Assembly: GCA_040274765.1 (NCBI GenBank)
Contig: JBEMAY010000088.1
Location: 1-10,256 of the forward strand
Source: Psychrobacillus sp040274765
GTDB taxonomy: Bacteria > Bacillota > Bacilli > Bacillales_A > Planococcaceae
Length of the DNA: 10,256 nt
Direction: 5' to 3'
The notes under the pieces were generated by a model, which saw nothing but the letters and a program-made list of their open reading frames with translations, had not been told where the DNA came from and did no database searches. The stretch's first letter is position 1. Each line of letters opens with the position of its first letter. The translations under genes were made by a program, and so were the position numbers. Positions 1 through 6,535 of this stretch are shown here, in pieces.

Positions 1-1
1 A

Positions 2-154
2 GGGAGACCTAGTATCGACCCAGTGGTACTTATCAAGATGACTTTTATCCAATATACCTTTGGTATACGGTCCATGCAGGCGATGCTAACTTTGGCTGCC
101 TTAAATCTTAAGAAGTTGGCCAGCTGGACCTGGAAAACGCCAAAAATGGCGTAA
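2..154 (+). pseudogene. IS1182-family transposase remnant with a large internal deletion
   Basis: One frame is open from the window edge to TAA at 152-154, giving 50 residues. The first half (GRPSIDPVVLIKMTF, then IQYTFGIRSM) matches what I recall of the N-terminal region of IS1182-type DDE transposases from Bacillaceae. The second half (MQAMLTLAALNLKKLASWTW) matches the extreme C-terminus of the same proteins. In an intact element these two parts are separated by several hundred residues that include the catalytic core. Here they join in frame around TCCATG (71-76), where both parental segments would read Ser-Met. The product cannot be an active transposase. The true start lies left of the window. 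It points toward minD, so the two genes are convergent. The family call is from memory of the motifs and would need a search to confirm. Confidence 0.75.
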
Positions 155-168
155 AACAAACAAAATCG

Positions 169-189
169 AGAGCTGAATTAGCTCTTTTT
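169..189 (+). terminator. Terminator-like hairpin after the transposase remnant
   Basis: AGAGCT (169-174) and AGCTCT (180-185) form a 6-bp stem around a 5-base loop and run into a T tract ending at 189. It lies 15 bases after the TAA of the transposase remnant on the same strand, as expected for an intrinsic terminator. The stem is short, so efficiency is uncertain. Confidence 0.5.
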
Positions 190-214
190 CCAGAATGTAA
201 ACTGTGATAATAGC

Positions 215-251
215 AAAAGGGCTGGAAATCGTTTCGATTTCCAACCCTTTT
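215..251. terminator. Long hairpin, probable bidirectional terminator between the IS remnant and minD
   Basis: The arms at 215-231 (AAAAGGGCTGGAAATCG) and 235-251 are inverted repeats of 17 bases with one non-Watson-Crick position and a 3-base loop. On the plus-strand transcript that position is a C-A mismatch. On the minus-strand transcript it is a G-U wobble, so the stem is fully paired there. Both orientations end in a run of four U. It lies about 80 bases beyond the minD stop and could end minCD transcription from one side and IS transcription from the other. Confidence 0.6.
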
Positions 252-263
252 GTCTTCACTCTG

Positions 264-294
264 AGACCCTTCCAATAAATGAAGGGTCTTTTTT
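264..294 (+). terminator. Intrinsic terminator reading toward minD
   Basis: AGACCCTTC (264-272) and GAAGGGTCT (281-289) form a perfect 9-bp stem with an 8-base loop, followed directly by T residues to 294. The T tract is only on the plus strand, so it acts best on rightward transcription coming out of the IS remnant, shielding minD from antisense reading. It may be part of the element or a host terminator. Confidence 0.65.
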
Positions 295-329
295 AATACA
301 TATCTTCTTAATCTCTTAATTTACATTAC

Positions 330-1130
330 TTATTTAGCAAAAATAGATTTTAATTTAGAGATAACACCTTTTTTAGGGGTATCCATGGACATCAGTGGCA
401 CGGATTCTCCTAGAATACGTCTAGCAATGTTTCGATAACCAAGTGCAGCTCGGTTAGACGGATCCATTACGACAGGCTCTCCCTTATTAGAAGAGGTAAT
501 AACATGCTCGTCATCCGCTATGATTCCTAACAAATCAATGGATAAGTGTGTTGTAATTTCATTAATATCTAAAGCATCGCCACTTTGCATTAAGTGCTGG
601 CGGATACGGTTAATAATTAATTTTGGTGGATCGATCGCTTCTTCTTGTTCTAACAAACCTATAATACGATCAGCATCACGTACAGCTGAAATCTCAGGAG
701 TTGTGACAACAATAGCTTTGTCAGCACCAGCTATGGCATTCTTATATCCTTGCTCAATACCTGCTGGACAATCGATTAACACATAGTCATAATCACGTTT
801 AAGCTCTGTCACAAGATCTTTCATCTGTTCAGGATTAACTGCATTTTTGTCGGTAGTTTGTGCTGCTGGCAAAAGGTAAAGCTTATCTTCAAAACGTTTA
901 TCCTTTACTAGTGCCTGGTGAATCTTACAGCGACCTTCCACAACATCGACTAAATCATAAATAATTCTATTTTCTAATCCTAGAACAACGTCTAAATTTC
1001 TAAGACCTATGTCTGTATCCATTAAACAAACTTTCTTACCTTGCAAAGCCAATGCAGTACCAAGGTTAGCAGTGGTCGTCGTTTTACCGACTCCTCCCTT
1101 ACCTGAAGTTATTACGATTGCTTCTCCCAC
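330..1130 (-). CDS. minD: Septum site-determining protein MinD (division-site ATPase)
   Basis: MinD is a membrane-bound P-loop ATPase of the ParA/MinD family that recruits MinC and keeps the FtsZ ring away from unwanted sites. The 266-residue product has the deviant Walker A motif GKGGVGKT at 10-17, the DTDIGLRN segment at 38-45, a Walker B-like VLIDCPAG at 117-124, and a Lys-rich amphipathic C-terminus (253-266) that fits the membrane-targeting helix. Its length is close to that of B. subtilis MinD (about 268). The start is GTG at 1130. An ATG overlaps it at 1132 but runs into a stop after six codons. AAAGGAGG at 1146-1139, inside the end of minC, is well placed for the GTG. The minC stop lies one base upstream, so the two genes are translationally coupled. 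Near-certain. Confidence 0.97.
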   Translation of the reverse strand: MGEAIVITSGKGGVGKTTTTANLGTALALQGKKVCLMDTDIGLRNLDVVLGLENRIIYDLVDVVEGRCKIHQALVKDKRFEDKLYLLPAAQTTDKNAVNPEQMKDLVTELKRDYDYVLIDCPAGIEQGYKNAIAGADKAIVVTTPEISAVRDADRIIGLLEQEEAIDPPKLIINRIRQHLMQSGDALDINEITTHLSIDLLGIIADDEHVITSSNKGEPVVMDPSNRAALGYRNIARRILGESVPLMSMDTPKKGVISKLKSIFAK

Positions 1131-1131
1131 A

Positions 1132-1803
1132 TTAGCTTCCTCCTTTAAATGTTGATAAACTTGGTCTTATTAATCTAAGCTCCTGTAAACGGTCAATTGC
1201 AATAGAACCATTAGTATGTAAATAAGCACATTCCATTTCGGGTTGCTCTGATAAGACGCTTAACTCGTCTGTCATCGTTTCTATAACATTATCAATTATA
1301 AGATGGGTTGCCTCAAGCCACGATGCTGCGATGACTGCATCTTTGTTGCCATTAGAACCTGCATGCGCAATTCCCTTTAACCTTCCAAGCACAAACACAT
1401 TGCCTCCAGCAACTACTCGTCCATTCGGATTGACGTCTCCGATTACCACGAGGTCGCCTACTGCTTTGATGACTTGTCCAGAGCGCACAATTCCAACGTA
1501 TGTCTCTGACTGGTTTTCTAATAATCTTCTATTACATTCCTCAACGGTCATCACTTCACTCTGTATTTTCGAAACACGAAGATGTGCCGTCTGTTGTACA
1601 CAATTTATAATTTCTTTTGCCTGTTCGTCATTACAATATCGATATCCAAGTTGTAAGAGTACTTCTGCCTGGCCTTCAAAACCTTCATCAGAAACCTTTT
1701 TCGTTAATTCTTCTAAAAGTTCTGTGTATGAACACTGATCGTCTAAACGTAATACAAGGCCCTCTTTCGTTCCTTTAATCGATATTAACTGCTTTTTCGT
1801 CAA
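1132..1803 (-). CDS. minC: Septum site-determining protein MinC (FtsZ assembly inhibitor)
   Basis: MinC binds MinD at the membrane and blocks FtsZ polymerisation away from midcell. The C-terminal beta-helix domain (about 103-215) is well conserved, with the RSGQ motif at 107-110 that is known to contact MinD, then GDVNPNG at 122-128, GGNVFVLG at 133-140 and LKGIAHAG at 142-149. The N-terminal domain (1-100) is more divergent, as usual for this family. The length of 223 residues is normal. The start is TTG at 1803: an in-frame TGA sits directly upstream, no other Met codon occurs before residue 85, and GAGGTGA is correctly placed as ribosome binding site. It lies 37 bases after mreD and one base before minD, at the end of the mre-min cluster. 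Confidence 0.95.
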   Translation of the reverse strand: MTKKQLISIKGTKEGLVLRLDDQCSYTELLEELTKKVSDEGFEGQAEVLLQLGYRYCNDEQAKEIINCVQQTAHLRVSKIQSEVMTVEECNRRLLENQSETYVGIVRSGQVIKAVGDLVVIGDVNPNGRVVAGGNVFVLGRLKGIAHAGSNGNKDAVIAASWLEATHLIIDNVIETMTDELSVLSEQPEMECAYLHTNGSIAIDRLQELRLIRPSLSTFKGGS

Positions 1804-1840
1804 TCAAGTCACCTCAGATCTACTGTGAAACCAAAAAATA

Positions 1841-2368
1841 TTATTTTTGAAGAAGTAATGCTTTTTGATTAAAACGGTATAGAAGAATATATTTAAATAA
1901 CCATCCGAACATCAATATAAAAATGAGGTTCGCCAACATCGTTGGTAAAAGATTATGTTCATAAAAACTACTAAATGTCATGATTTTAATACCTATCGCT
2001 GTGTAGAAAACGAAAAGTAACGTCTCAACTGCGGCCACTAAAACTAGCGATAGGATGGTGGCTACCAACAAGTGTTGGTGTATAAATTTTACTATAAAAT
2101 TAGCCACTAAACACATTAATGGGTAAATAAAAGAATATAATCCAATAATATCAATGAAAAAGACATCATACAAGAGCCCAAACAATAATCCGTACAACAT
2201 CGCTCTTTTTTTATCGTAATAAATAGAGACAAAAATCAAGTAAATAATTAAAAACCTTGGTACAAGCGTGTACAATTCATTGTTTAGCTCAATTGGAGAG
2301 AAAAGACCAAAAATCGGTTCCATATAAAATAATAGAACCGAAATGAGCACTACCAGATATCGCATCAT
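1841..2368 (-). CDS. mreD: Rod shape-determining membrane protein MreD
   Basis: MreD is an integral membrane part of the rod complex that links MreB filaments to sidewall peptidoglycan synthesis. The 175-residue product is almost wholly hydrophobic, with about five to six membrane segments (roughly 4-22, 33-50, 53-75, 77-98, 100-124 and 137-162) and few charged residues. This is the usual size and layout. Sequence conservation in this family is low, so the call rests mainly on hydrophobicity and on its place directly after mreC. The ATG at 2368 overlaps the mreC stop in an ATGA arrangement, which implies coupled translation. A second ATG follows at once (Met-Met), so the true start could be one codon later. 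Confidence 0.9.
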   Translation of the reverse strand: MMRYLVVLISVLLFYMEPIFGLFSPIELNNELYTLVPRFLIIYLIFVSIYYDKKRAMLYGLLFGLLYDVFFIDIIGLYSFIYPLMCLVANFIVKFIHQHLLVATILSLVLVAAVETLLFVFYTAIGIKIMTFSSFYEHNLLPTMLANLIFILMFGWLFKYILLYRFNQKALLLQK

Positions 2369-3276
2369 GAGCCATCCCCTGCCTCTTTTTCGGCAGTCAA
2401 GTCTGCCTCCGTATTATCACCGTCTGAACCATCTACATCGTTCATAGAACGATTGGCAATGATTACATGGTCCAATATAGAGAAGCTTGCCTCTGGCTTA
2501 ATGTAAGCGAGTTTAGTCAAACCATAATCATCTGTGGTAACCTCCGTTACCTCACCAACTAGTATTCCTTTTGGGAAGATTCCTCCCAATCCAGAGGTGG
2601 TTACTTTCTGCCCTTTTTTCACCTCAAACTCCGAATCAATTCTCTTCAGAATTAATTCTTTTCGTTCTTCGTTAAAGCCTTCTATCAATCCAAACACTTC
2701 ACCCTCCTCGCTTGCAATGACAGCTGATACACGATAATTCGGGTTTTGTGTAGATAAAAGCTCAACCGTAGAGGTATATGGAGTAGTTAAAATTACCTTA
2801 CCAATTAGACCTTTAGCAGTCATGACTGCCATATTAGCTTCTACCCCATGAATCTCTCCCCGATTAATGATTATTTTTTCTTCCCATTGATCGGGATTAC
2901 GAGCAATAACCGTAGCTTGAATAGGGTTGAAATCACGAAGGTCTTCTTTTTTATCTACTATTTCTTGTAACTCTTTTTTCTCTAACTTTAAATCATTTAC
3001 TTCTGCTTGTAAGGAGGCATAATCTTCTAATCTTGCTTTCAATCTTTTATTTTCATCATATGTATTAAGTAAAGAATCTACGTTATTAAAAACACCCGTT
3101 ACATATTGAGTCGGTTTGGAAAACAAGGTTTGTCCAAAACCGACTACATCTTTTACTAATTGCTCTGGCAATGATGCATGATTTCGATCGCGCAATGTAA
3201 AGCTGATAAGTGCCACAAGAAAAATCATCCCTACAAGTAGCAAGATTAATCGCTTATTTGAAAAAAACTGTGGCAT
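2365..3276 (-). CDS. mreC: Rod shape-determining protein MreC
   Basis: MreC is a bitopic membrane protein that forms an extracellular scaffold connecting MreB/MreD with penicillin-binding proteins. The 303-residue product shows a short cytoplasmic start, one membrane anchor (about 9-27), a charged coiled coil (about 70-112), and the paired beta-barrel region (about 118-275) with typical stretches such as INRGEIHGV (137-145) and TTSGLGGIFPKGI (226-238). The tail (278-303) is acidic and low in complexity (Asp, Glu, Gly), and is probably disordered outside the cell. ATG at 3276 has an AAGGGG ribosome binding site. The gap from mreB is 13 bases, and the end overlaps mreD by 4 bases. The identification is secure. 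Confidence 0.95.
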   Translation of the reverse strand: MPQFFSNKRLILLLVGMIFLVALISFTLRDRNHASLPEQLVKDVVGFGQTLFSKPTQYVTGVFNNVDSLLNTYDENKRLKARLEDYASLQAEVNDLKLEKKELQEIVDKKEDLRDFNPIQATVIARNPDQWEEKIIINRGEIHGVEANMAVMTAKGLIGKVILTTPYTSTVELLSTQNPNYRVSAVIASEEGEVFGLIEGFNEERKELILKRIDSEFEVKKGQKVTTSGLGGIFPKGILVGEVTEVTTDDYGLTKLAYIKPEASFSILDHVIIANRSMNDVDGSDGDNTEADLTAEKEAGDGS

Positions 3277-3289
3277 ATCTCACTTCCCC

Positions 3290-4309
3290 TTAACCTTTTG
3301 TTTGTTGACGTTTCAATAGTCCCATATGATCTAGTGCTTTACCAGTTCCGATTGCAACACAATCTAATGGGTTTTCAGCGATAAATACAGGCATATTCGT
3401 TTGATCACTAATTACTTTGTCCAGGTTACGAAGTAAAGCTCCACCACCTGTAAGCATAATACCTCGCTCCATTACATCTGCTGAAAGCTCTGGAGGAGTT
3501 TGTTCTAACGTTTTCTTCACTCCATCAATGATAGATGCAATAGATTCACGCAATGCATTTGCGATCTCTTTTGATGATATTTCAATTGTTTTTGGTAACC
3601 CCGTCACAAGGTCACGTCCACGAATATCCATAGACTCTTCTGCTTCCATAACACGGGCAGATCCAATTTCCATCTTGATTGCCTCTGCAGTACGCTCACC
3701 GATTGTTAGGTTATACGTTTTACGAACATAGCTTGTAATCGCTTGGTCCATTGCATCCCCGCCAACACGAACGGATTCACTTGTTACTACTCCACCAAGA
3801 GAAATAACAGCAACTTCTGTAGTTCCTCCACCTATATCAACGACCATACTTCCTGTAGGTTCCCAAACTGGAAGATTTGCTCCGATTGCAGCTGCAAACG
3901 GCTCTTCGATAGTCAATGCTTCACGAGCTCCTGCTTGCTTCGCTGCATCAATGACAGCACGTTGTTCTACTGAAGTAATACCAAAAGGCACGCAGATCAT
4001 GACGTTAGGCTTGCTCCAAGACATTCCTGACGACTTCATCGCATTTTTCAAATAGTATTCTATCATGGCTGAGGTAGTATCAAAATCTGCGATAACCCCA
4101 TCCTTCATTGGGCGAATCGCCACTATTGAACCGGGAGTACGACCAATCATATTTTTTGCATCGTTACCTACTGCAACAATGTCACCGTTTTGTACGTTTT
4201 TTGCTACTACGGAAGGCTCTCTTAAAACGATGCCCTTCCCTTTGATGAAAACAAGCGTATTCGCTGTTCCTAAGTCTATTCCTACATCTCTTGATCCAAA
4301 TCCAAACAC
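3290..4309 (-). CDS. mreB: Cell shape-determining actin homologue MreB
   Basis: MreB is a bacterial actin that forms membrane-associated filaments steering sidewall synthesis. The 339-residue product has the actin-fold nucleotide site: phosphate-1 loop GIDLGTANT (10-18), phosphate-2 loop VVDIGGGTTE (156-165) and adenosine motif LTGGGALLRN (286-295). EEPFAAAIGANLP (135-147) is also typical. Length matches the family (about 337-347). The start is GTG at 4309 with AAAGGGAG upstream, and the N-terminus (MFGFGSRDVG) aligns with B. subtilis MreB (MFGIGARDLG, from memory). Residue 109 is Phe in CVPFGIT, where Bacillus MreB usually has Ser. The 92-base gap to radC holds a candidate promoter, so mreB may head an mreBCD-minCD unit that can be expressed apart from maf-radC. 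Confidence 0.97.
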   Translation of the reverse strand: MFGFGSRDVGIDLGTANTLVFIKGKGIVLREPSVVAKNVQNGDIVAVGNDAKNMIGRTPGSIVAIRPMKDGVIADFDTTSAMIEYYLKNAMKSSGMSWSKPNVMICVPFGITSVEQRAVIDAAKQAGAREALTIEEPFAAAIGANLPVWEPTGSMVVDIGGGTTEVAVISLGGVVTSESVRVGGDAMDQAITSYVRKTYNLTIGERTAEAIKMEIGSARVMEAEESMDIRGRDLVTGLPKTIEISSKEIANALRESIASIIDGVKKTLEQTPPELSADVMERGIMLTGGGALLRNLDKVISDQTNMPVFIAENPLDCVAIGTGKALDHMGLLKRQQTKG

Positions 4310-4343
4310 TATTTTTTACTCCCTTTCTAATCTAAACAAGTTT

Positions 4344-4375
4344 CACTTATTTTTTAAGTAATAACACTTATTATA
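4344..4375 (-). promoter_or_regulatory. Candidate promoter/operator region upstream of mreB
   Basis: On the minus strand a perfect TATAAT lies at 4375-4370, about 60 bases before the mreB GTG. No good -35 hexamer is seen 16-18 bases upstream of it (TGTGCT at 17 bases is poor), so the promoter is weak or activator-dependent, if real. Two copies of AATAAGTG (4372-4365 and 4351-4344) are spaced by 21 bases, about two helical turns, and the second is part of a dyad ACTTA-N5-TAAGT (4345-4359). This could be an operator or chance in an AT-rich gap. Confidence 0.35.
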
Positions 4376-4401
4376 ACGGAAAGAAAGAAAAAAGCACAGT
4401 G

Positions 4402-5100
4402 TCACATATACCCCTTTTCTTTTAAACTTATAAATTGATGGTCCCCTATGATTACATGGTCAAGAAGTTCAATACCCATAAGCTTTCCCGCCTCCATCAA
4501 TCGTTTCGTTACTTCAATATCTTCACTAGATGGAGAAGGGTTCCCTGAAGGATGGTTGTGGGCACAAATAATGGATGCCGCGGAACGTTTTACCGCTTCT
4601 CTAAATATTTCCCTCGGGTGAACGATGGACGCGTTTAATGACCCGATAAATATCGTTTGCTTGTGCAGTATTTGATTTTTTACATTTAGGAATAAAGTTA
4701 CGAAGTGTTCTTGCGTGAGGGAGGTCATATCTGGCATTAAATAAGTGGCTGCGTCATTTGGGGACCTAATGGTAAACTTCTCATTCGTTTTTTGCTGGGA
4801 TAATCTTTTTCCTAGCTCTACTGCTGCTAGAAGTTGGACAGCCTTTGCTTGACCAATTCCTTTAACCGTCATCATTTCTTCCAGCGTAGCATTCTTTAAC
4901 TCTTGTATCTGTTCAAAAAAACCCAATACTCGATTGGCAAGATGAAGAACAGACTCTTGCTTCGTTCCAGTACGAAGCAAGATGGCGAGCAGCTCTTGGT
5001 TTGATAAGCTTGAGGCGCCTTGTCTGATTAGTCTCTCTCTTGGTCGGTCCGCTATATGTACATCTCGGATCATTAGAGCGGGAGGAATTTTAACACTCAT
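4402..5100 (-). CDS. radC: RadC family protein (JAB/MPN-type metal-dependent domain)
   Basis: This 232-residue protein has a helical N-terminal region with a helix-hairpin-helix-like segment (about 72-100, VKGIGQAKA at 79-87) and a C-terminal JAB1/MPN+ domain. The metal-site signature is complete: AHNHPSGNPSPSSED at 180-194 provides the two His (181 and 183) and the Asp (194) of the HxH-x(n)-SxxD pattern. Length is typical. The biochemical role of RadC is still unclear. The old link to DNA repair came from a misassigned E. coli mutation, so no repair function is claimed here. ATG at 5100 overlaps the maf stop (ATGA), which suggests coupled translation from the maf transcript. The Maf-RadC pairing is conserved in Bacillus. 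Confidence 0.93.
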   Translation of the reverse strand: MSVKIPPALMIRDVHIADRPRERLIRQGASSLSNQELLAILLRTGTKQESVLHLANRVLGFFEQIQELKNATLEEMMTVKGIGQAKAVQLLAAVELGKRLSQQKTNEKFTIRSPNDAATYLMPDMTSLTQEHFVTLFLNVKNQILHKQTIFIGSLNASIVHPREIFREAVKRSAASIICAHNHPSGNPSPSSEDIEVTKRLMEAGKLMGIELLDHVIIGDHQFISLKEKGYM

Positions 5101-5699
5101 TGAGAAGTCCCCTTTTCTAAGTGGATGACTTTCAATGTTAAAAGCGTATGGAACAAACGGCCTAGCGGCAATCCGACCACATTATTGTAATCTCCATTGA
5201 TTTTTTCAACGAACATTCCACCCATTGTTTGTATACCGTAAGCGCCGGCCTTATCGAGTGAATCTCCGCTAGCAACGTAAGCATCTATCTGTTCTTCTGT
5301 CAGTTCGTAAAATTGTACAGTCGTAGTTTCAGTAAAACCAATGGAAATACCTGCTCCCTCGATAGATACACCTGTGATCACCCGATGCTCTTGACCAGAG
5401 AGTGCTTGAAGAAACTCTTTTGCCTGTTTAGAATCGACTGGCTTAGTTAATAGTTGATCTCCTAAAAACACAGTGGTATCAGCGGCTATTACTACAGCAT
5501 CTTCATTTCCTTGTACTATTTCATTTGATTTTTTTGTAGCTATCGCAAGTGTGAAATCCTCAGGTGATAACTCCTCTTCTACTTCCTCGGATACTCCAGA
5601 GGCTTGAACTTCAAATGGTATGCCTAGTTTGCCGAAAAGCTCTTTCCTTCTAGGTGACTCGCTTGCTAGAATAATTTTGTTATTGGCTGTTATTTTCAT
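5097..5699 (-). CDS. maf: Maf/YhdE-type nucleoside triphosphate pyrophosphatase
   Basis: Maf proteins hydrolyse canonical or modified nucleoside triphosphates to the monophosphate and pyrophosphate. The dTTP/UTP-type members act as house-cleaning enzymes, and over-expression in B. subtilis inhibits septation. The 200-residue product has the signature SESPRRKEL (13-21), the catalytic-region motif AADTTV (72-77), KPVD (86-89), and the conserved stretch AGAYGIQ (151-157) followed by GDYNNVVGLPL (169-179). The last 12 or so residues extend past the usual end of about 189. ATG at 5699 has AAGGGGG eight bases upstream. It overlaps radC by 4 bases. A candidate sigma-A type promoter lies in the 93-base gap before it. 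Substrate class (dTTP/UTP) is inferred from similarity to the B. subtilis protein. Confidence 0.95.
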   Translation of the reverse strand: MKITANNKIILASESPRRKELFGKLGIPFEVQASGVSEEVEEELSPEDFTLAIATKKSNEIVQGNEDAVVIAADTTVFLGDQLLTKPVDSKQAKEFLQALSGQEHRVITGVSIEGAGISIGFTETTTVQFYELTEEQIDAYVASGDSLDKAGAYGIQTMGGMFVEKINGDYNNVVGLPLGRLFHTLLTLKVIHLEKGTSQ

Positions 5700-5719
5700 T
5701 AATATTCCCCCTTTTTCTA

Positions 5720-5748
5720 AGCATACAAAAGAATGGAGAAAATGAAAA
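5720..5748 (-). promoter_or_regulatory. Candidate sigma-A-like promoter for maf-radC
   Basis: On the minus strand TTTTCA (5748-5743, 4 of 6 matches to TTGACA) and TATGCT (5725-5720, 4 of 6 matches to TATAAT) are separated by exactly 17 bases. They end about 20 bases before the maf start codon. The match is moderate and the setting is AT-rich, so it is a candidate only. No hairpin that would stop transcription from spoIIB is visible in the gap. Confidence 0.4.
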
Positions 5749-5792
5749 TTGTGTTAAAAACGTGACTATTTGATTTTGAGCTGTTTTCTTAT

Positions 5793-6449
5793 TTAAAAAT
5801 TTAATTTTACACAATCGTTCTGTTCTAAATAATGGGTAAACACATGAAGGCGAATGACGGATGGACTGTCTGAAAACGTTGTGACAGCTTGAACAATTGT
5901 TGCTAGATCATCGGGATAGTTTTCTTTACTGGCAATAGAATCAAAAAAATTTTTAGACAATTTTTCTTCGGTTAATAATGTCATCAAATTTTTTACTTTT
6001 GGATTCTCGCAGCTACTTGTAGATACGTAAAAGTTTTTTATAAAAGATGGCAATGCTTCTGTACTAACTGCAGCAGTTTCATTTACAAATAAGTCACTCC
6101 AAATATAAAACTGCCCACCTGCCGAAACGATACCAGCCCGTTCTAATGAAGGTTCCACAGCCATAAAGGAAATAGCACTTTCTTTTGTAGAGAACATTCC
6201 ATATTGCTTAGCCTTAAATGTCAAGGAAGGTTCCGTAGATGTCTCTACTTTTTCTCCTCCAGATTCTTTTCCATTTTCGGTCGTTGGCTTCTCAACGTTC
6301 TCCTCTTCCTTAGCTTCCCCTTCCACCTTCCGATCATTAGCCATATTTAAGAACAATCCAAACAATAAAACCCCGACAACTCCTATAACAAGCCCTTGTA
6401 GTCCAGCCATTAAAATCATTTTTTTAGGATTTTTTTTTCGAAATGGCAT
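5793..6449 (-). CDS. spoIIB: SpoIIB-like sporulation membrane protein with SPOR-like region
   Basis: The product (218 residues) has a basic cytoplasmic N-terminus (about 1-10, rich in Lys and Arg), one membrane segment (about 12-36), a Glu/Lys-rich linker (39-74), and an extracellular region. Within that region, 76-122 resembles a SPOR fold: QYGMFSTKESA at 82-92 fits the QxGxF...A pattern, and FYIWSDLF at 114-121 fits the final strand. SPOR domains bind denuded peptidoglycan at septa. B. subtilis SpoIIB, which helps engulfment during sporulation, sits at exactly this position between comC and maf. It is longer (about 330 residues, from memory), so this version is short and divergent. The name rests on position plus architecture. 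GAGGTGA gives a good ribosome binding site for ATG at 6449. A terminator separates it from comC, so it is probably transcribed separately. Confidence 0.75.
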   Translation of the reverse strand: MPFRKKNPKKMILMAGLQGLVIGVVGVLLFGLFLNMANDRKVEGEAKEEENVEKPTTENGKESGGEKVETSTEPSLTFKAKQYGMFSTKESAISFMAVEPSLERAGIVSAGGQFYIWSDLFVNETAAVSTEALPSFIKNFYVSTSSCENPKVKNLMTLLTEEKLSKNFFDSIASKENYPDDLATIVQAVTTFSDSPSVIRLHVFTHYLEQNDCVKLNF

Positions 6450-6489
6450 AAATTCACCTCTTTTTTCACCACTTTACCATTCCTCAATT

Positions 6490-6521
6490 AAAAAAGGACA
6501 AGACCTTTGTCGGCTTGTCCT
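6490..6521 (-). terminator. Rho-independent terminator of the pilus/comC operon
   Basis: On the minus strand AGGACAAG (6521-6514) and CTTGTCCT (6502-6495) form a perfect 8-bp stem with an 11-base loop, followed by a run of T to 6490. It begins 14 bases after the comC stop. This ends the pilM-pilN-pilO-diguanylate cyclase-comC transcription unit. There is no T tract for the plus strand. Only about 30 bases remain before the spoIIB ribosome binding site, and I find no convincing promoter in them. Confidence 0.85.
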
Positions 6522-6535
6522 AAAAACTTATCGAG

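Larger units (their letters stand above)
1..294 (+). mobile_element. Right-hand part of a degenerate IS1182-like element
   Basis: The stretch left of minD has no minus-strand gene. It holds the transposase remnant (2-154) followed by about 140 bases of hairpin-rich non-coding sequence, as often seen between the transposase stop and the right end of such elements. The exact right border is not visible. It could lie near 263, before the AGACCCTTC hairpin, or near 294, and no target duplication can be read because the left end is outside the window. In B. subtilis spoIVFA follows minD at this place, so the element marks a synteny break. Confidence 0.5.

Noticed and set aside
520..786. Plus-strand open frame opposite minD
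   Set aside because: Antisense to conserved MinD codons, and the Cys- and Ser-rich translation is typical of a shadow.
1128..1132. ATG at 1132 as the minD start
   Set aside because: This frame reads into a stop after six codons, while the GTG two bases downstream gives the conserved MinD N-terminus.
1331..1738. Plus-strand open frame of about 135 codons opposite minC
   Set aside because: It lies wholly antisense to a strongly conserved gene, its translation has no recognisable motif, and no ribosome binding site supports it.
1804..1840. Possible hairpin between mreD and minC (TCAC...GTGA, CAG...CTG)
   Set aside because: The pairing is short and bulged, no T tract follows, and the sequence includes the minC ribosome binding site, so it is not a terminator.
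4065..4361. Plus-strand open frame of about 98 codons opposite the start of mreB and the upstream gap
   Set aside because: Most of it mirrors conserved mreB codons, and the rest is AT-rich intergenic sequence. The composition is that of a shadow frame.
6450..6489. Possible sigma-H-type promoter for spoIIB (AGGAAT followed by GGTGAAA)
   Set aside because: The spacing is several bases too short for the sigma-H consensus, and the start point would overlap the ribosome binding site.
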